64,000 nt of DNA from Timema cristinae (taxonomy: Eukaryota > Arthropoda > Insecta > Phasmatodea > Timematidae): positions 59,241,346-59,305,345 of the forward strand of contig JBCFYV010000935.1 in NCBI GenBank assembly GCA_039000515.1. The letters run 5' to 3'. Shown piece by piece: positions 53,865 through 63,983 of the stretch (positions within the stretch are counted from its first letter, which is position 1; each line of letters begins with the position of its first letter). The notes below the pieces were generated by a model, which saw nothing but the letters and a program-made list of their open reading frames with translations, had not been told where the DNA came from and ran no database searches. A program made the translations under genes and the position numbers.

Positions 53865-54183
53865 ACACTACTAACTGGTATGGACTGACATCCAGGATTA
53901 GTCGTCTGTGCGTGTAGACTTATAACCCTCTGGTGGGAACAGAACGTTACCCAGGGTGCACCATAGGAGGGTGTCAACACGTCGTACCAATGATGAGATA
54001 GTGAATATTAAGTTGTTGAACCGGTTTGAGACTTAACATACTCTTTAAGCCTAATTTACCAACCCCTGGAGATCGTTGGGATAATTATCCTTAAGAGAAA
54101 ATTACCCACGGTATCAGCCGGGGATCGAACCCGAGACCCCTAGGCTCCTAGCAGGTGAACTTACACTATACCACGGAACCGGA
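53865..54183 (-). repeat. SINE-D copy 5, divergent subfamily
   Basis: Minus strand: head with B box (reverse of ggggatcgaacccgagaccc at 54120-54139), ataccacggaaccgg, ccaacccctggagatcgttg, then ggaacagaacgttacccagg in place of the GGACGCCCGAATGTAC block of the other copies. Confidence 0.72.
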
Positions 54184-54184
54184 T

Positions 54185-54535
54185 CACACACTTTATAATT
54201 GGCTATCATGGTTTGAAATAATATATATATATTTTTTAGAAAAATGAACAAATTTTATTATTAGCATGCAAAGAACTCCCCAGAAAACCATTTTGAACAA
54301 ACAATTTAAAGTTATTTTTAAAATATTTCAAAAATTAGTCAACAGTAAACTAATATTAATATCACTGCTAGGTTCCAAATCAAGATTTGGTCTTTAGGTA
54401 TGACTATATAATACATGTCTTTTTTTTTTTTTAAATAAAATCCATTAGACCGTTTTGGCTCCAGCCCCAGATACAGACATAATTGTATTATTATTAGATG
54501 CTATATCTTTCGACAGGTATATTGGACAGGTATAT
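54185..54535. other. Unannotated AT-rich stretch
   Basis: No repeat family recognised between SINE-D copy 5 and the LINE relic. Confidence 0.4.
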
Positions 54536-54559
54536 ATATTGTCTTGTCCAAATTGAGTC

Positions 54560-54910
54560 CGCCAACATGTCCTATCATCAGCTTCCTTTTTTAGATCCTG
54601 AAACCTTCATCTTTTTCTCTCGTGTTTTGATGTCATAATCAGTTTGGTTCTTGATATCCTTAATCCCTTCAATGTTGCCTTCTCTGACGTCACTCAATAA
54701 GTCATTTCTTCTAATAATGTGACCCATAAAGTTGGTAATCATCTACCGTATGGTTTCATTTACTTTTCTTAGAACTTCTTTATTAGTCCGTCAACTTTAT
54801 CATCTCTACAACACATCTCTTCAACACTACATCTCATAATTTTCTAAATATGTCTTCACCTTATTTTCTTAGAATCCTTGTTTCAGCTCCAAGCAACGTG
54901 ATGCTCGTTT
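54560..54910 (-). pseudogene. LINE reverse-transcriptase C-terminal relic 2
   Basis: Minus-strand translations in shifting frames give, in order, LLGAETRILRK (about 54870-54905), KTYLENYEM followed by stops where W residues are expected (54810-54860), NKEVLRKVNE (54770-54800), and FMGHIIRRNDLLSDV with REGNIEG (54650-54725). Non-LTR retrotransposons of arthropods end with GAETWTLRK...YLESFEMWCWRRM...NEEVLxRVxE...WIGHILRxNxLLKxVIEGxIEGK, so the whole series matches. Several stops and at least two frame shifts make it dead. It differs from relic 1 (8997-9248), so two LINE lineages left remains here. Confidence 0.75.
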
Positions 54911-54989
54911 TCTACTTATTAAACAGCACATATTCATCATTATCTCAAGATCAAACATTTTCACGCTTGTAACACTATTTAGGCCCATA

Positions 54990-55170
54990 TGATAAAGTAA
55001 AAAAAAAAAGTAAACTTCCGATATTAATTATTGTCTGGATCTAGCGTGATATAAACCCCACTGAAGAAAGAAACCTCGCAATTCCTGCCTGGTTCGAACG
55101 TGGCCCTCCAAGGTCGGAGCCAGCGCGCCACTGCCACGTGAGATGGTCGCTCGTGGCTAGGACCGACTTG
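54990..55170 (-). repeat. tRNA-like head of an unplaced SINE
   Basis: A minus-strand B box (reverse of ctggttcgaacgtgg at 55089-55103) and an A-box-like reversed gcgcgccactgccacgtgag. No family body follows, so it belongs to a SINE not otherwise seen. Confidence 0.4.
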
Positions 55171-55174
55171 TTGA

Positions 55175-55595
55175 CCTGAAAGATATGAGGGAGAGGGGGG
55201 CTACCTTCACATTGTTCGCTGGAATGTATTCCAGGTTAACACACCCTTCCTCTCCCCTCCCCCACACACACACCGCCAAACCCCCCCCCCCCCCATGTCT
55301 CTGTCACGCGACCCCGGGGATGACGACCCTGGGTATGTATCCACGCCCATTGTCAGCTGTAAGGGCTTTGTTCGGCGATTTCTACAAGGCACCGACGGAA
55401 TTAGTTCCATGTCATCCTTTATTCATGGGCTCTCTGACCTTTGCTGGCCATCAAATATTGAAAATATCAACTTTATTATGAAAAATACATCAAGCGGCGT
55501 TTAAATATTTAAGAGAATTTCATGGACTCGCCGAGTTAAAGCTATCCTCCCTCCCCCTTTTTTTAAACTCATATATTTTAATTTATTTGTTTTAT
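55175..55595. other. Unannotated stretch with C-run
   Basis: A C-run of about 14 (55281-55294) lies in CA/C-rich DNA, followed by GC-richer DNA to about 55410 with overlapping short frames on three registers. No domain is recognised. Confidence 0.35.
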
Positions 55596-55596
55596 T

Positions 55597-55800
55597 TAGG
55601 GTATTTAACGTGCACTTTTTGAACCGATTGATTATATCAACGCACGATTTACAAACACAATACCCCATCTACCAGCCTTTAATCTATCAACCACGTAAAA
55701 TAAGACTCAATTTCCCCCTCGATACATTTTTCGACCATGTCAGGAATCGAGCCGAGGTCTCTAAATACAGTAGACAGACACGATACCATCTGAACTAAGG
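55597..55800 (-). repeat. SINE-F/G chimera
   Basis: The left (3') end is the SINE-F end (tatttaacgtgcactttttg, aaccgattgattatatcaac). The middle (accagcctttaatctatcaa) matches SINE-G (accagcctttaatttatcaa at 16835-16854). The head has a minus-strand B box (reverse of ggaatcgagccgagg). So an F tail is joined to a G-type body. Confidence 0.65.
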
Positions 55801-55831
55801 TTTCCGATAAACCCTTTGCTTAATTCCAATT

Positions 55832-55981
55832 GCCAGGCCTCCACCGTGGTTCGGATTCCACGTTAAACTGTAGGTCCTTCATTTCATCTCACAATCACCC
55901 TACCATTACACAATAGCGTAAGTGCGTATAACCCGGACGGGTAGTAAGACGCTGTGCTAATAATAATAATAATAATAATAA
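55832..55981 (+). repeat. SINE-A copy 10, 5'-truncated, with TSD
   Basis: It starts at gccaggcctccaccgtgg and runs to module and (TAA)n. The duplication TAATTCCAATT is exact at 55821-55831 and 55982-55992. The start is within a few bases of that of copy 4 (34470). Confidence 0.93.
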
Positions 55982-56059
55982 TAATTCCAATTTGTGGAGT
56001 TTCCACATCTCCACTCTTACCCTAATTGAAACTTGCGACCAATAATGTGCACTTTTTGT

Positions 56060-56311
56060 TTAGTGCCGCGTCTTACTACCCATTCGGTTTATACGCTCAT
56101 GTACTAATTACGTTAATGGTTTTAGGAATTAAGGAGGTTATATTTAGAGGAAGTGTATCCGCATTTTAATGGAAGGAGAGTGGAAAAACTTTTGTAAAAA
56201 CCACCCCTCAGTACACCCGACTGAGATTTCGAACCTTGCTTGATCTCCCCGTCATCAACAAGCCAGACTGAACGAGGTTAACGTTTATTCCGCGTGTCCA
56301 CCAATACGGGT
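56060..56311 (-). repeat. SINE-B/C intermediate copy
   Basis: Minus strand: module tagtgccgcgtcttactacc, body with ggaaggagagtggaaaaact, worn B box (gagatttcgaaccttgc), and head ending ccaccaatacggg. Confidence 0.75.
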
Positions 56312-56344
56312 ATTTAAATAGCTAACAAATGTCAACAACATCCA

Positions 56345-56565
56345 CTCCACAAGTCACGCGATCTAATTGCCAAGCTAATTTAGTTTGGTTTGCCGGGGTT
56401 TGAATCCCGGCTGGTTGTAACTGAGTCTAATATGTTTACTAGATAATTTGTTGATTTATCTCCGTATAAATGCGGGTACATTTCCTCTACTATGCCTTTT
56501 CCATCCTTACCACATTAATTTTGTTTAGATAAATGCTTACAACAACAGGTAATGAAACGTGGCGA
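56345..56565 (+). repeat. SINE-C, nearly full length
   Basis: Head ccacaagtcacgcgatctaa, B box ggggtttgaatcccgg (56395-56410), body ctccgtataaatgcgggtac and a worn module (aacaacaggtaatgaaacgt, then ggcg). Confidence 0.65.
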
Positions 56566-56569
56566 AAAA

Positions 56570-57820
56570 AAAAGTTTCTTAATTCGCTAACGGACTGCCC
56601 TTAAATTACATAAGGGTTGTTTTTTTTTTTGTGGTGGAGGGGGGATTAATTATTTTCTTATGTTTTATTACAAGGGGAGGTAGGCGGGTGTCATAAATCC
56701 ATCTTACCTAAGGTGTTTTATCCAATTTTTTTAGACAAAATCTAATACCCTTTTTATCAGAAAATAAATATCACTCGATTTACTACCAATCCTTATGTAT
56801 AAAGAAAATTAAAAATATAATTTATCAAACCATAAACAATTAAATAAGATAGAGGGGGAGAGGGGGGGACTGAAAATCTTACGATTGCTTACGCGGGGTG
56901 AGATGGAGGTTGAACATCATTAAAAAAAGGACCCTTATATAATTTAACGGACTGTCCCTAAACACAGAGACACTTTACATATAAGATTTTCCCCTCTTTA
57001 TGTCTAGTTCGCTGTTATTAGTAATGGTTTTCTACACCTGAATATTCTCTTAAGAGTTAACTGCCCCTGCATTTACCTATTCTACGGCGAAACGTTGTCC
57101 AGGTCACGTGGTATCTAGCGATCGATCATCTCGAAGTAAGTTAAACTTGGATCGTATTAGTTCATTTATGTGCAGGTGTTTGTGCGATTACTGGCAGGGG
57201 TGTTGCCTGGAATAGGAAATAGCAGGTTCTCTTGAATAATAAATTATATCACACCTTGGGGACGAAGGTGTTGGGTTTATTTGCCCGCACAATCTCTAAT
57301 CTCTAAATAAATTACCAAGATGAATACGTTTAAAACTATTTTCGCACCATGTCTTAGGGGGTCATCCATAAACCATGTAGCAGTTTTTTTCTTAGTTTTT
57401 TTTTTTCACCCTCCCTCCCATTATGTTGCACCAATTAGACATTTATCCTGACCCTACCCCACATACAAACTGTGTTACGTAACTTTCCCCATCAAGAGTG
57501 AATGTCATTATTACAAATGGAAGCGTTTGTAACATTTAGAGAGGTACACAGATTTAATACAACTCAGAATAAGAAGTTATCTATCTATAAGTATGTTTAC
57601 TAATGGTCAAAAACTGAACATTAACATTATTTTCAACATAAAAAGTATAAGATCTTTGAAACGTAACACTTTGATGCACCCTCCTCCCCTATGTAACATC
57701 AAGTAGACATTAGAGTTCCCCTTTCCCTAAAACGTACGTGATTTTTATAAGATCCTTTAATGTTGTTAAGAATATTTGATTATCGACCCCGATTGGTCAG
57801 GAATGATGAGGTTAGTTTAA
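56570..57820. other. Unannotated stretch
   Basis: No repeat family recognised across 1.25 kb. A/T runs and short G-runs (56848-56869) occur, and 57070-57230 is less AT-rich. No convincing frame. Confidence 0.4.
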
Positions 57821-57828
57821 TTTATAGT

Positions 57829-58102
57829 GGGTGACCTGTTGGTCTAGGGTAAGGTGTCAGACTTCTGTGCTGGGGGTCGGTTTCAATCCTCGGTCTGGCA
57901 CAGATTTATCTGATTACCAAACCTCCTTCATCTCTGGCAAGACGTGTATTAATCACAACTTGTGAATGTGGGGAATGCCAGACCTCCACCGTGGTTCGGA
58001 TCCCACGTTAAACTGTAGGTCCTCCATTTCATCTCACAATCACCCTACCATTACACATTAGCGTAAGTGCATATAACCTGAACGGGTAGTAAGACGCTGT
58101 GC

Positions 58103-58143
<41 letters not shown>
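57829..58143 (+). repeat. SINE-A copy 11, full length
   Basis: Head gggtgacctgttggtctagg, a mutated B box (ggtttcaatcc), long body variant, module and the longest (TAA)n of the family in this window (about 14 units). Only TATAG is shared by the flanks (57823-57827 and 58144-58148). Confidence 0.88.
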
Positions 58144-58305
58144 TATAGAGGAAATACACCCTCATTCACTTGGGGAGAATAAAGTAAACCATTTAGAAAA
58201 TACCATCCCTCAGTACAGACGATTGAGATTTCAACCCAGTTTCCAGTTATCTAGCCTACTATAATAGTAGAGTGGAGCCTTAGACTACCGATGCGGATTT
58301 ACGTT
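58144..58305 (-). repeat. SINE-C body and head, interrupted
   Basis: It begins tatagaggaaatacaccctc, the counterpart of the AGAGGAAGTGAACCC body block, and ends in a worn head (ccttagactaccgatgcgga). It looks like the host copy into which SINE-A11 inserted, its 3' half not being recognisable upstream. Confidence 0.5.
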
Positions 58306-58339
58306 AGTAACTAAAACAAAGTTTAAGGAACTTGTGTAT

Positions 58340-58860
58340 TTAATTACCCACTTCAATGGTCGAAGTGTCTAAAGGAGTCACTCTCTTAATAGGAATAATA
58401 ATATTGCGCACCTGTTCTACATCATTCGTAGTCCAATAGTGGAAATATTATCCAGTACTGATGTACCGTTACCCAGGGGACGCCCGAATGTACTAATCGT
58501 ACATCCTTTCCCTGGAGGAGTTTTCCATGAGATGATGATGATGATAGTATGAAGGTGTGGAACCAGTGGAAACACTTAAACCTAACTTAAGCATAACTAA
58601 CCAAACCCTGGTGACCGTTGGGGTAATTCCCCTTTCGGGAAAAATACCCAAGGTACCAGCCGGGGATCGAACCTGGGACCCCTAGAATCGTAGCCACTAC
58701 ACAATGGGGCCGGTTACTCACGTAATAGGCCTGTCGATGACTGTGATATCAAGATTATAAACCTCCTTGGTTGTTTTGAGGGTGGTTTTTCCACTCTACG
58801 CAAATGCGGGTAAACTTCCTATCGAGCATTCTTTCCTCATACCTAATGTATATTCAGACT
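58340..58860 (+). repeat. SINE-C split by SINE-D4
   Basis: Left: acccacttcaatggtcgaag and taaaggagtcactctcttaa (head). Right, after SINE-D4: aggcctgtcgatgactgtga, ggtggtttttccactctacg, caaatgcgggtaaacttcct. Together they restore one copy. Confidence 0.72.
58394..58715 (-). repeat. SINE-D copy 4, with TSD, nested in SINE-C
   Basis: Flanks ACTCTCTTAATAGG (58380-58393) and ACTCACGTAATAGG (58716-58729) agree at 12 of 14. Minus strand: (ATT)n at the left, ggggacgcccgaatgtacta, ggtgtggaaccagtgg, aaccaaaccctggtgaccgt, B box (reverse of ggggatcgaacctggg) and the head to gggg ccgg. It is the best preserved SINE-D here. Confidence 0.88.
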
Positions 58861-58967
58861 CGGTGGTTAAAATAAATTAAAATTATTTGATTTTAATTCT
58901 AATCAAGAATTGGCAGTCAAATAAATTGTTACTGTTTCGATTAGATATAGAATGACCCACACACTCG

Positions 58968-59015
58968 TTGTGTGTGTGTGTGTGTGTTGTGATGATGAGA
59001 GAGAGAGAGAGAGAG
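58968..59015. repeat. (TG)n and (GA)n microsatellites
   Basis: About 10 TG units and 9 GA units separated by tgatgatga. Confidence 0.92.
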
Positions 59016-59116
59016 GGGAGAGAGAAAAAGAGAGATCTGCGGACTGTGGCGACAAGGGTAATACGTATGGAGCGAAGCGAGCACTGCTGGTGTATTAAGG
59101 TCATTCGACAACGAGA

Positions 59117-59120
<4 letters not shown>

Positions 59121-59147
<27 letters not shown>

Positions 59148-59423
59148 GCCCGCGTCTTACTACCCATTCGGGTTATACGCACTTCGCTAATATGTAATGG
59201 TAGAGTGATTGTTAGATGAAATGGAGTACCTACAGTTTAACGTGGGATCCGAACCACGGTGGAGGCCTGGCATTCCCCACATTCATAAGTTGTGTTTAAT
59301 ACAGGTCTTGTCAGAGGTGAAGGAAGGGTTTGGTAATCAGATAATTCTGTGCTGGGACCAAGGATTGAACCCTGGACCCCCAACACAGAAGTCCGACACC
59401 TTACCCCTAGACCGCCAGGTCAC
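59121..59423 (-). repeat. SINE-A copy 12, full length, with TSD
   Basis: The duplication CAACGAGAATTA is exact at 59109-59120 and 59424-59435. Minus strand: nine ATT units, module tagcccgcgtcttactaccc, long body variant, B box (reverse of ggattgaaccctgg) and A box region (ccctagaccgccaggtcacc). Confidence 0.95.
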
Positions 59424-59435
59424 CAACGAGAATTA

Positions 59436-59760
59436 CCAAGATATTTTTGAGTCTATGAAATTTTGGCTTTAACATAATCACGTGGGTTATCTTGGTAAAG
59501 ACAAGTATCAATGTATCAATCCATTCCATCAACACAGACCAGATAAGGAAGCCGGCATACGCTTTTACACGGGTGTGTCATTAGTCGGGATTATCTGACC
59601 CACTGCCTCGATCGGGCATATTATGTTCTGCTAGTCGGTACAGTCAAAACAATTAATTTCATAAAATATACATTTCAAATGTATACTTGCAATGCTAAAT
59701 TCGGACTCATTAATAAAATGAACGAGTAAAAAAATTAGGTTAAAAAAACTATTAATTTTT
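59436..59760. other. Unannotated stretch
   Basis: No repeat family or frame recognised. Confidence 0.4.
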
Positions 59761-59978
59761 TTTAGCACTGCATTTACTACCCGTTCGGTTTATATGCTAA
59801 TGTACTAATTACGATAGTGGTTTTTAGGATTAGGAAGGTTATATTATTGGAAGTGTACCTACATTATGCGTGGAGGAGGAGTTGAAAAAAAAAAACCCTC
59901 AGTACACCCGACGAGATTCGAAAATTGGAAATGTTGAATTTAGATTAAGTGAACCTGCATTTGCGTGGAGGGAATTAA
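59761..59978 (-). repeat. SINE-B/C copy, rearranged
   Basis: Module ttagcactgcatttactacc, first body (cattatgcgtggaggaggag) and B box (cgagattcgaaaattgg). A second body piece (aaatgttgaatttagattaa, tgcgtggagggaatt) then follows in the same orientation instead of a head, so part of a second copy is fused in. Confidence 0.6.
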
Positions 59979-59979
59979 A

Positions 59980-60360
59980 TCAACCAATCGGGGTATAAAA
60001 ATAACATTATTTATATGTAACTAAAAATGTGATTATACCATATTTAGACATTAAAATTTATTTTTATTTAACATATAATAAATATTTAATTGTGTACACC
60101 TCATTATGCATGTCTAGCTATACTAAACTTCAAACCCACACATTAATTACTTTTCCTTATCATTCATTGGTACATGAAAAGCATAAAATATCAAGTTTGG
60201 CTTCTTATAACTCGTTAACTGTAATGATTTGAAATCATTGAATCATTCTTTATAGCTCATAATTAGACACTTGTTATACTGTGCAGTAAAATCTTAACTG
60301 CTGAATGACCTTAAAGACGCTCTCTCGGCTGTAAGGCAAAGAAACAGGTATTTGCTCTAA
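59980..60360. other. Unannotated AT-rich stretch
   Basis: No repeat family or frame recognised. Confidence 0.4.
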
Positions 60361-60363
60361 ACC

Positions 60364-60435
60364 AGTGTTTCCCAAACTGTGGTGCGGTACCCACAAGGGT
60401 ACTCAAAAGATTTCTGATTGTACGCGAAGAACCAC
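60364..60435 (+). mobile_element. hAT-like terminus
   Basis: CAGTGTTTCCCAAACTGTGG followed by tgcggtacccacaagggtac is the classic form of a hAT-family short element end. The matching opposite end was not found, so the element is truncated or its right side is diverged. Confidence 0.5.
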
Positions 60436-60654
60436 ATAGGATTTGTATTACCAATAAATATATTTTAGTAAAAAAATAACGCAAATTTTAATTGGATGTC
60501 GTAACTTGTATAAGTCTTTTTTTTTTTTTTGCCTTAGCACAATTTTCTTTACAGCACAATTATGGTTACTCATTTATTATGTATTTATTCGCCTCACAAA
60601 ATATGTTGTGTCCATTTTACAACCACCTTTAGGCACGAGAACTAAAAGATTAGA

Positions 60655-60885
60655 TCGTCATACCCACTTCAGTGACCGAATGATTTAAGGCATCACACCC
60701 GTTTTGGATTGGCCTACTAATGATGGAGAGATCCGGGTTCACATCTCGGTTGGATCTACTAAAGGGGGTTCCCCTTCTCTTCCAAGCAAATGCGGATAGA
60801 TTAACCTCTAAAATGCTTCCTTCCCCATCCCTACCCCATTAAAGTAATTATCATATATACGTACATGTAATAAGACGCGGTGATA
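60655..60885 (+). repeat. SINE-C, nearly full length
   Basis: Head acccacttcagtgaccgaat, atttaaggcatcacacccgt, a worn B box (gatccgggttcacatctcgg), body ttccaagcaaatgcggatag and end gtaataagacgcggtgataa. Confidence 0.7.
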
Positions 60886-60889
60886 AACT

Positions 60890-61085
60890 TCATCAGAGTC
60901 TGGTTTGATGTTGACGGGGAAACCAGGGTTCGAATCACGGCTGGGTGTACGAGGTAGTGGTTTCACTATTTTCCCTCTCCTCAAATGTAGGCACGTTTCC
61001 ACTAAATTATAATTTTTTCAAGCCTACCACATAGCGTAACTAGCTAGTATGTATGCCTATACTAACGGATAGTAGGAAAAAGAAA
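60890..61085 (+). repeat. SINE-C, headless second copy
   Basis: It begins tcagagtctggtttgatgtt gacgggg near 60893 and has a B box ggttcgaatcacgg (60927-60940), ctcctcaaatgtaggcacgt and a worn module (actaacggatagtagg). It follows the preceding copy directly in the same orientation, as in the SINE-A3 pair. Confidence 0.65.
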
Positions 61086-61237
61086 AGAAAGCTACTCCTA
61101 TTTCACTCGGTAGTATCTTGATTGCAGACAAGTAAAAGAGTAACTCGCGGGAATTCCTACGTGAGGGGGGCGACACGGGTGGAAGGGATTACTGGCAGCT
61201 CCCACTGACCATCGGGGCTTTCTTCCTGACCAAGCTT

Positions 61238-61331
61238 ACCCTAACCTAACCTACTGACACCTAACTTAACCTAACTGTCATAACCTAACCTAGCCTGACA
61301 TAACTTAACCTAGCCTGACCTAACCTAACCC
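61238..61331. repeat. Degenerate CCTAA/TTAGG array
   Basis: Pentamer units CTAAC / TAACC with variants (taact, tagcc, tgacc). Inside, a 20-base unit CATAACCTAACCTAGCCTGA (61279-61298) repeats with one change (61299-61318). TTAGG is the telomeric repeat of most insects and many other arthropods. The array is short, degenerate and flanked by ordinary DNA, so it is interstitial. Confidence 0.85.
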
Positions 61332-61479
61332 AGAGATACTCATGTATGTAATTTAGTTAAGTTAAAATTAACGAGGATGGAAGAACGTACGACTGCTCGG
61401 CTCGCGTGGGCAGCCCCTATTATCAAATTAGGGGCGGGATGGCATAGCAACATCGCATGCAGGTAATCTGGACTCCTCT

Positions 61480-61615
61480 CAATATAGTAAATGTTTGTAA
61501 TCAGGACTTCGTAATCAGGAGGCTTCCTTGCACCCGGTTGAGGTTCGAACCTGGAACTTCGGTCACAATAAAACAAAATAGTCTGATGCCTTAAACAACG
61601 TGACCTCTAGTTGGG
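61480..61615 (-). repeat. tRNA-like head, SINE-C type or unplaced
   Basis: A good minus-strand B box (reverse of gaggttcgaacctgg at 61541-61555), which is itself nearly palindromic, and ccttaaacaacgtgacctct, the reversed A-box region. The 3' module is lacking. Confidence 0.5.
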
Positions 61616-61619
61616 GTTC

Positions 61620-62140
61620 TCTAACAAGTTTAGAAGTGTGCTACGTTACCCGAAATAAACCTCGCTTCATGTATTGGAGACCTCCGCGAGTGAAATAAAG
61701 CGTGACCAGACACATTCTCTCCCCCTTCCCCCCTTTACACCCCTCACATAATTTCACACCAATTACCTTTGTGGGAACCGGAGTCCATTAACCACACACA
61801 GGATACTACTCCCTGTCCTCAATTTTCCATCTAGTTTTCTGGTCGCGTGGGGATTTTAACCGGAACGTCCTGTTAAAACACTTGAATTATGTTCTAGGGA
61901 TTGCGTTCGGTTTGAACTTTGCTCTTTTGAACGCCCTAGAAAGGTTTACCGGGGTTGGATTCTGTACCTTATACCGGACTAATTAATAGTTATCGCTGGT
62001 AGCAGGGAGATTGTATCGGGACATTATTCATTATTCAAGGACATCTGTAATTATAATCGAATGTCCTAGTAACTAGTTTGTGTGAGCAGGAATTTACATA
62101 ACTCCTACCTTTAAGGACAGTTTAGATTAATTCTTCTTTT
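61620..62140. other. Unannotated stretch
   Basis: No repeat family or frame recognised. A short pyrimidine-rich segment lies at 61715-61745. Confidence 0.4.
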
Positions 62141-62143
62141 TTC

Positions 62144-62387
62144 TTAGCACCGCGTCTTACTAACCGTTCGGTTTGTACACCAATGTACTAATTACACTAA
62201 TGGTTTGGGATAAGGAAGGTTTAATTCATAGGAAATAAAACCTCATTTGCGTGGAGGAGTTTGGAAAACCATCTAGGAAAAACCACCCTCAGTGCATCCG
62301 ACTGGGATCGAACCCCGATCTCCGCGTCTTAGGTAGACTAGTCCTACACGAGAGTTGCGTGTCGGACCACGTGGCCACCAAAGCGGG
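62144..62387 (-). repeat. SINE-B/C copy, first of a pair
   Basis: Minus strand: module tagcaccgcgtcttactaac, body tgcgtggaggagtttggaaa, B box (reverse of gggatcgaaccccg) and head (gtggccaccaaagcgggt). Confidence 0.8.
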
Positions 62388-62605
62388 TACCACGTCTTAC
62401 TACCCGTCCGGTTTATACACCTATGTACTTTAATTACACTAATGTGTTAGGGTTTAGGAAGGTCAAATTTAGAAAAAAACTATATTCATGTGAAAGGAGA
62501 GTGGAAAACCATTTAGTAAAAATCACCCTCAGTATACCCGACTGGGATCGAACTGAAACCCGATCTCGCCATCTTTGGCATGAATACATTCGTTGATCTA
62601 ATTAT
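62388..62605 (-). repeat. SINE-B/C copy, second of a pair
   Basis: It starts with the module accacgtcttactacccgtc directly where the head of the preceding copy ends, runs through gtgaaaggagagtggaaaac and a B-box region with a small insertion (gggatcgaactgaaacccg), and fades in the head. Two monomers head to tail on one strand. Confidence 0.75.
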
Positions 62606-62609
62606 CTGA

Positions 62610-62810
62610 GACATTATATTATTTAAATTGAAAAAATGACTTTTGGACACGGGGATATGAGTAGGCACTGGATTACTTCAAGAAAGCTCTGTGGTTAGAA
62701 CAATGGAGTACCAAGTCAAAGGTCCAGGGTTTGATTCCCGTGTCCAGGTTTCATTTTTTAATTAAAAGAATATGCTATCTAGAAGGGGCTATAACCATAC
62801 TTAACAACAA
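62610..62810. mobile_element. IR-E copy 4
   Basis: Left: attatttaaattgaaaaaat and tttggacacggggatatgag (shortened arm). Right: aagctctgtggttagaacaa, ccagggtttgattcccgtgt, ccaggtttcattttttaatt, agaatatgctatctag and gggctataaccatacttaac, which is the outer arm seen reversed at 29590. The right arm is complete; the left has lost part of its tRNA-like segment. Confidence 0.68.
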
Positions 62811-62814
62811 TCGT

Positions 62815-63205
62815 ATTATTTAGTTATTTTGTTAAAAAAAAAGACCATTACATGAAAAATAACAGGCGTCACTAGTTCTTAATTTTTTATTGGACGGGGA
62901 AAGATGGTGTGGGGAATAGGGTGGAGGGGGCCCACAACCAACTCATATTCAATCTAAATTAAAAAATGAAAATAGTTTTATACAAACTGAATATCACGAA
63001 TAATATGATAACGTAATAAATTATTTTAAGTTAACACAATCACTTTAACATTTCTCAAAACGTGGATTTTCATTTACCGGAATTAAATATTTCATTCTTT
63101 CTTTTTATGGTCCTAAGAATGTCCTCCCGGTTCCAGGATGTGATGACACCGGTAAAAGAGAAAGTATTGTGCACATACCATTGCCACCACAATAACCAAT
63201 ACAAT
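62815..63205. other. Unannotated AT-rich stretch
   Basis: No repeat family or frame recognised. Confidence 0.4.
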
Positions 63206-63209
63206 TAAG

Positions 63210-63437
63210 ACTACTCGCTTAGGCGGCCTTACAGTCCAAGGTGTCACTCTCGCAAATAAACTACGCTACTGATGACTAGGAGATCCGGGTTAGAATGTTG
63301 GTCTGATGTACTGAGGGTTTTTTCCACTCTCCCGTCATGCAAATTCAGATAGTCCTACACTTCCTTTGAATTCAACCTTCCTCATTCCTAACATAGTGTA
63401 TTTGTATAACCCAAACGGGTAGTAATATATGGTGCAT
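63210..63437 (+). repeat. SINE-C, nearly full length
   Basis: Head gcttaggcggccttacagtc, aaggtgtcactctcgcaaat, actgatgactaggagatccg, worn B box (gggttagaatgttgg), body and module remnant (aacccaaacgggtagtaata). Confidence 0.7.
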
Positions 63438-63664
63438 ATAAAACCCCAATGAATATTCTGAATTCTGTATTGTCTACTGAATTTACTAAAAAAATATAAC
63501 AGCTGAAAAATGTTTATTTGAATAATTTCCCCAAAGACGACTGTATCCGTGACCAAAGTTAGTTTCTCTCTGCATAGATAATAAATAAGTTTAAATAAAG
63601 TTAAAAATAAATCCGTATCGAAACAGTATTAAATAAATTGTCCTAAAATGTATTGTATGCATTT

Positions 63665-63983
63665 GGGTGACCTGGCTGGTCTAGGTGTAAGGTGTCGACT
63701 TCTGTGCTGGCGGCCGGGGTTCAATCCTCGGTCCCGGCACATATTTATCTGATTGCCAAACCCTTCCTTCACCTTTAACAATATGTGTATTAATAAAAAC
63801 TTGTGAATGTGAGGAATTCCAGGCCTCCACCGTGGTTCGGATTCCACGTTAAACTGTAGGTCCTACATTTCATCTCACAATCACCCTACCATTACACATC
63901 GAAAGGGCGTAAGGGTAGTGCGTATAAAAACCCGAACGGGTAGTAAGACGCGGTGCTAATAATAATAATAATAATAATAATAA
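63665..63983 (+). repeat. SINE-A copy 13, full length, with TSD
   Basis: The duplication TATTGTATGCATTT is exact at 63651-63664 and 63984-63997. Head gggtgacctggctggtctag (one extra base in the A-box region), B box ggttcaatcc, long body variant, then a module with an inserted gaaagggcgtaagggtag before the conserved end, and about eight TAA units. Confidence 0.94.

Noticed and set aside
58883..59182. 99-codon minus-strand frame with an asparagine run
   Set aside because: The run is the SINE-A12 (ATT)n tail, and the rest comes from TG/GA microsatellites.
59209..59472. Frame with [20 protein letters not shown] (also 37382 and 63629, minus)
   Set aside because: Antisense translation of SINE-A. 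It appears only where the repeat is present.
61238..61331. A true chromosome end
   Set aside because: The telomere-like array is short, degenerate and continues into ordinary DNA with SINEs on both sides.
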